Source: Candidatus Methylomirabilota bacterium (lineage in GTDB: Bacteria > Methylomirabilota > Methylomirabilia > Methylomirabilales > 2-02-FULL-66-22). From it: a stretch of 42,093 bases of DNA. Of the stretch, positions 40,988 to 42,093 are shown piece by piece. The stretch's first letter is position 1; each line of letters opens with the position of its first letter. The notes beneath the pieces are model-generated. The model worked only from the letters and a program-made list of their open reading frames with translations, ran no database searches and was not told the DNA's origin. Location of the stretch: assembly GCA_026387775.1 (NCBI GenBank), contig JAPLLC010000013.1, forward strand, positions 1 to 42,093. The letters are read 5' to 3'. Both the position numbers and the translations under genes were made by a program.

Positions 40988-42093
40988 ATGTGGCGACGCT
41001 GGCTGTCTGCGATTGGGCGTGCCCTGGCGCGCAATCTCACGACGCGCTTGGTCATCCTGCTGATGCTGGCCCTCATGGTGATCACCGGAGTGTACGACTA
41101 CACGCGGCTGGTCCGGGTCCGCGAGAGCCTTGTGGCGCAGACCCAGGAGGACGAGCGAATCTTCGCGGAGACGCTTGCGCTCGCCGTTCGGCAGAACGTG
41201 CGCCGGGGGCGGACCACGGATGAGTTGAGCGAACTCCTGGAAGACATCCTGGCTCGCCCCGGCCTCGTGGCGGTGGTGATCTACGACCCGGAAGGCAAGG
41301 CCATCGCGGCGCGGCTCGCCGCCGGCTATCCCACCCCCGAGCCGGATGATGCCTTGCGGCAGGCGCTGGCCCGGCGGGAGCCCGCCTCCGGTCTGCTGCA
41401 AACCGACGCGGGGCAGATCCTTCGGTACATCCGGCCGTTCCGGTGGCCCGGGGGGCGGGGCGCGGCGATCGAGGTGCGACAGACTTTGCGAGAGACGGAG
41501 CGCGAGTTCCGGCGGGCGGCCCGGGAGAGCATTCTATCCCGGCTGGTGGTCCTGACTCTTTTTGTGGTCTCGGTGGTGGGACTCACGCGCTGGCACATCG
41601 GCCGCCCCATCCGGCTGCTGATGGCCGGGGCGCGGGCCATCGGGACGGGCGATCTGTCTTCGCGCATCGCGGTCAAGCGGCGAGACGAGATCGGGCAACT
41701 TGCCGAGGAATTCAACCGGATGGCGGAGAACCTCCAGGCGACACACGACGAACTCCTCCTCCAGGCCGAGGAGCGCCTGCGGCTGGAACGGGAGGTGCAT
41801 CAGGCTCAGAAGCTGGCCGTGGTGGGGATGCTGGCGGCGAAAGTGGCCCACGAGCTTGGAACGCCGCTGAATGTGATCTCGGGCCGGAGTGAAGTGCTCC
41901 AGCACGTCATCCCGTCCGCCCATCCGGAACGGCGCCACCTCGACGTGATCCTCAAGCAGGTGGAGCGGATCGACGGGATCATTCGAGCGCTTCTGCATTA
42001 CACGCGACCGCAGCGGCCGCGCCTCCGGCCTCTGCCGATCGAGCCCGTGATCCGCCGGGTGACGAACCTCCTCCTGGACCACAGTCGCCGCCA
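40988..42093 (+). CDS. NtrB-like sensor histidine kinase, 3' end beyond the window
   Basis: This gene is missing from the ORF track because it has no stop in the window. From ATG 40988 it reads 368 codons: TM1 (LVILLMLALMVITGV), a periplasmic region, TM2 (LVVLTLFVVSVVGL), HAMP with RRDEIGQLAEEFNRMAENL, and the H-box KVAHELGTPLNVISGRSE. The ATPase domain is cut off. The DHp region parallels the kinase at 34973 (ALLHYTRPQRPRLRP against ELLDYTRPRRPAVRP), so they are paralogs. It lies 10 bases after the second receiver. Confidence 0.93.
   Translation, partial: MWRRWLSAIGRALARNLTTRLVILLMLALMVITGVYDYTRLVRVRESLVAQTQEDERIFAETLALAVRQNVRRGRTTDELSELLEDILARPGLVAVVIYDPEGKAIAARLAAGYPTPEPDDALRQALARREPASGLLQTDAGQILRYIRPFRWPGGRGAAIEVRQTLRETEREFRRAARESILSRLVVLTLFVVSVVGLTRWHIGRPIRLLMAGARAIGTGDLSSRIAVKRRDEIGQLAEEFNRMAENLQATHDELLLQAEERLRLEREVHQAQKLAVVGMLAAKVAHELGTPLNVISGRSEVLQHVIPSAHPERRHLDVILKQVERIDGIIRALLHYTRPQRPRLRPLPIEPVIRRVTNLLLDHSRR

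Noticed and set aside
1-42093. CRISPR arrays, tRNA or rRNA genes
   Set aside because: No regularly spaced repeats of CRISPR length and no TTCGAATC-type tRNA arms or rRNA stretches were seen. Hand scanning could miss a single tRNA.

Overview
The window is 42 kb of high-GC bacterial chromosome with short intergenic gaps, mostly strong Shine-Dalgarno sites, and many transport and catabolic genes. The gene mix includes a tripartite tricarboxylate transporter (TTT), three ABC importers, four short-chain dehydrogenases, medium-chain and FAD dehydrogenases, a UroD-like methyltransferase, and NtrB/NtrC-type signalling with a sigma-54 activator. Together with heptamer-repeat intergenic elements, this suggests an uncultivated soil or sediment heterotroph (for example Methylomirabilota/Rokubacteria or a deltaproteobacterium-like lineage). 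That placement is inference; there is no rRNA or marker gene here. No tRNA, rRNA, CRISPR array, prophage or intact insertion sequence was seen.

Layout. (1) 1-4240, minus strand: an SDR, then tctC-tctB-tctA, then the N-terminus of a PfkB sugar kinase cut by the window edge; together a carboxylate or sugar-acid uptake and catabolism unit. (2) 4300-7652: a divergent promoter region, an SDR with a degenerate active site, a LON substrate-binding-domain protein, a histidine-kinase-like membrane protein lacking both the phospho-acceptor His and the ATPase domain, and a small cupin. (3) 7665-7919: a transposase relic. (4) 8025-20379, plus strand: a LacI repressor with tandem operators over its own promoter, then PfkB kinase, two zinc MDR dehydrogenases, FAD oxidoreductase, sugar ABC binding protein with two permeases, a second FAD oxidoreductase, a DapA-family lyase and an SDR. 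This looks like a coherent pathway for uptake and oxidation of a polyol or unusual sugar and is the strongest candidate for an uncharacterised system. (5) 20380-24636: an hsdM relic, a UroD-like protein, a DinB-fold protein, an SDR with an odd C-terminus behind a foldback repeat, and iolB. (6) 25020-28743: a second sugar ABC system with a Tat-type binding protein, then a WbuC-type cupin. (7) 28977-34571: a peptide-type ABC system and a D-aminoacylase-like amidohydrolase separated by a foldback heptamer element. (8) 34902-42093: the last 20 codons of a lost sugar permease, then a signalling block (NtrB-like kinase, NtrC-like activator, stand-alone receiver, treZ, second receiver, second kinase cut by the window end).

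Cross-cutting patterns. None of the three ABC importers has an ATPase gene here. Each of the three binding-protein genes is followed by a perfect GC-rich hairpin before the first permease gene. treZ sits between two paralogous receivers, overlapping the first by GTGA, which suggests phosphorelay-linked trehalose synthesis. Three gene relics and two heptamer-array foldbacks mark past rearrangements. Positions, motifs and stems were read by hand. Family names come from recognising motifs, and no database search was run.
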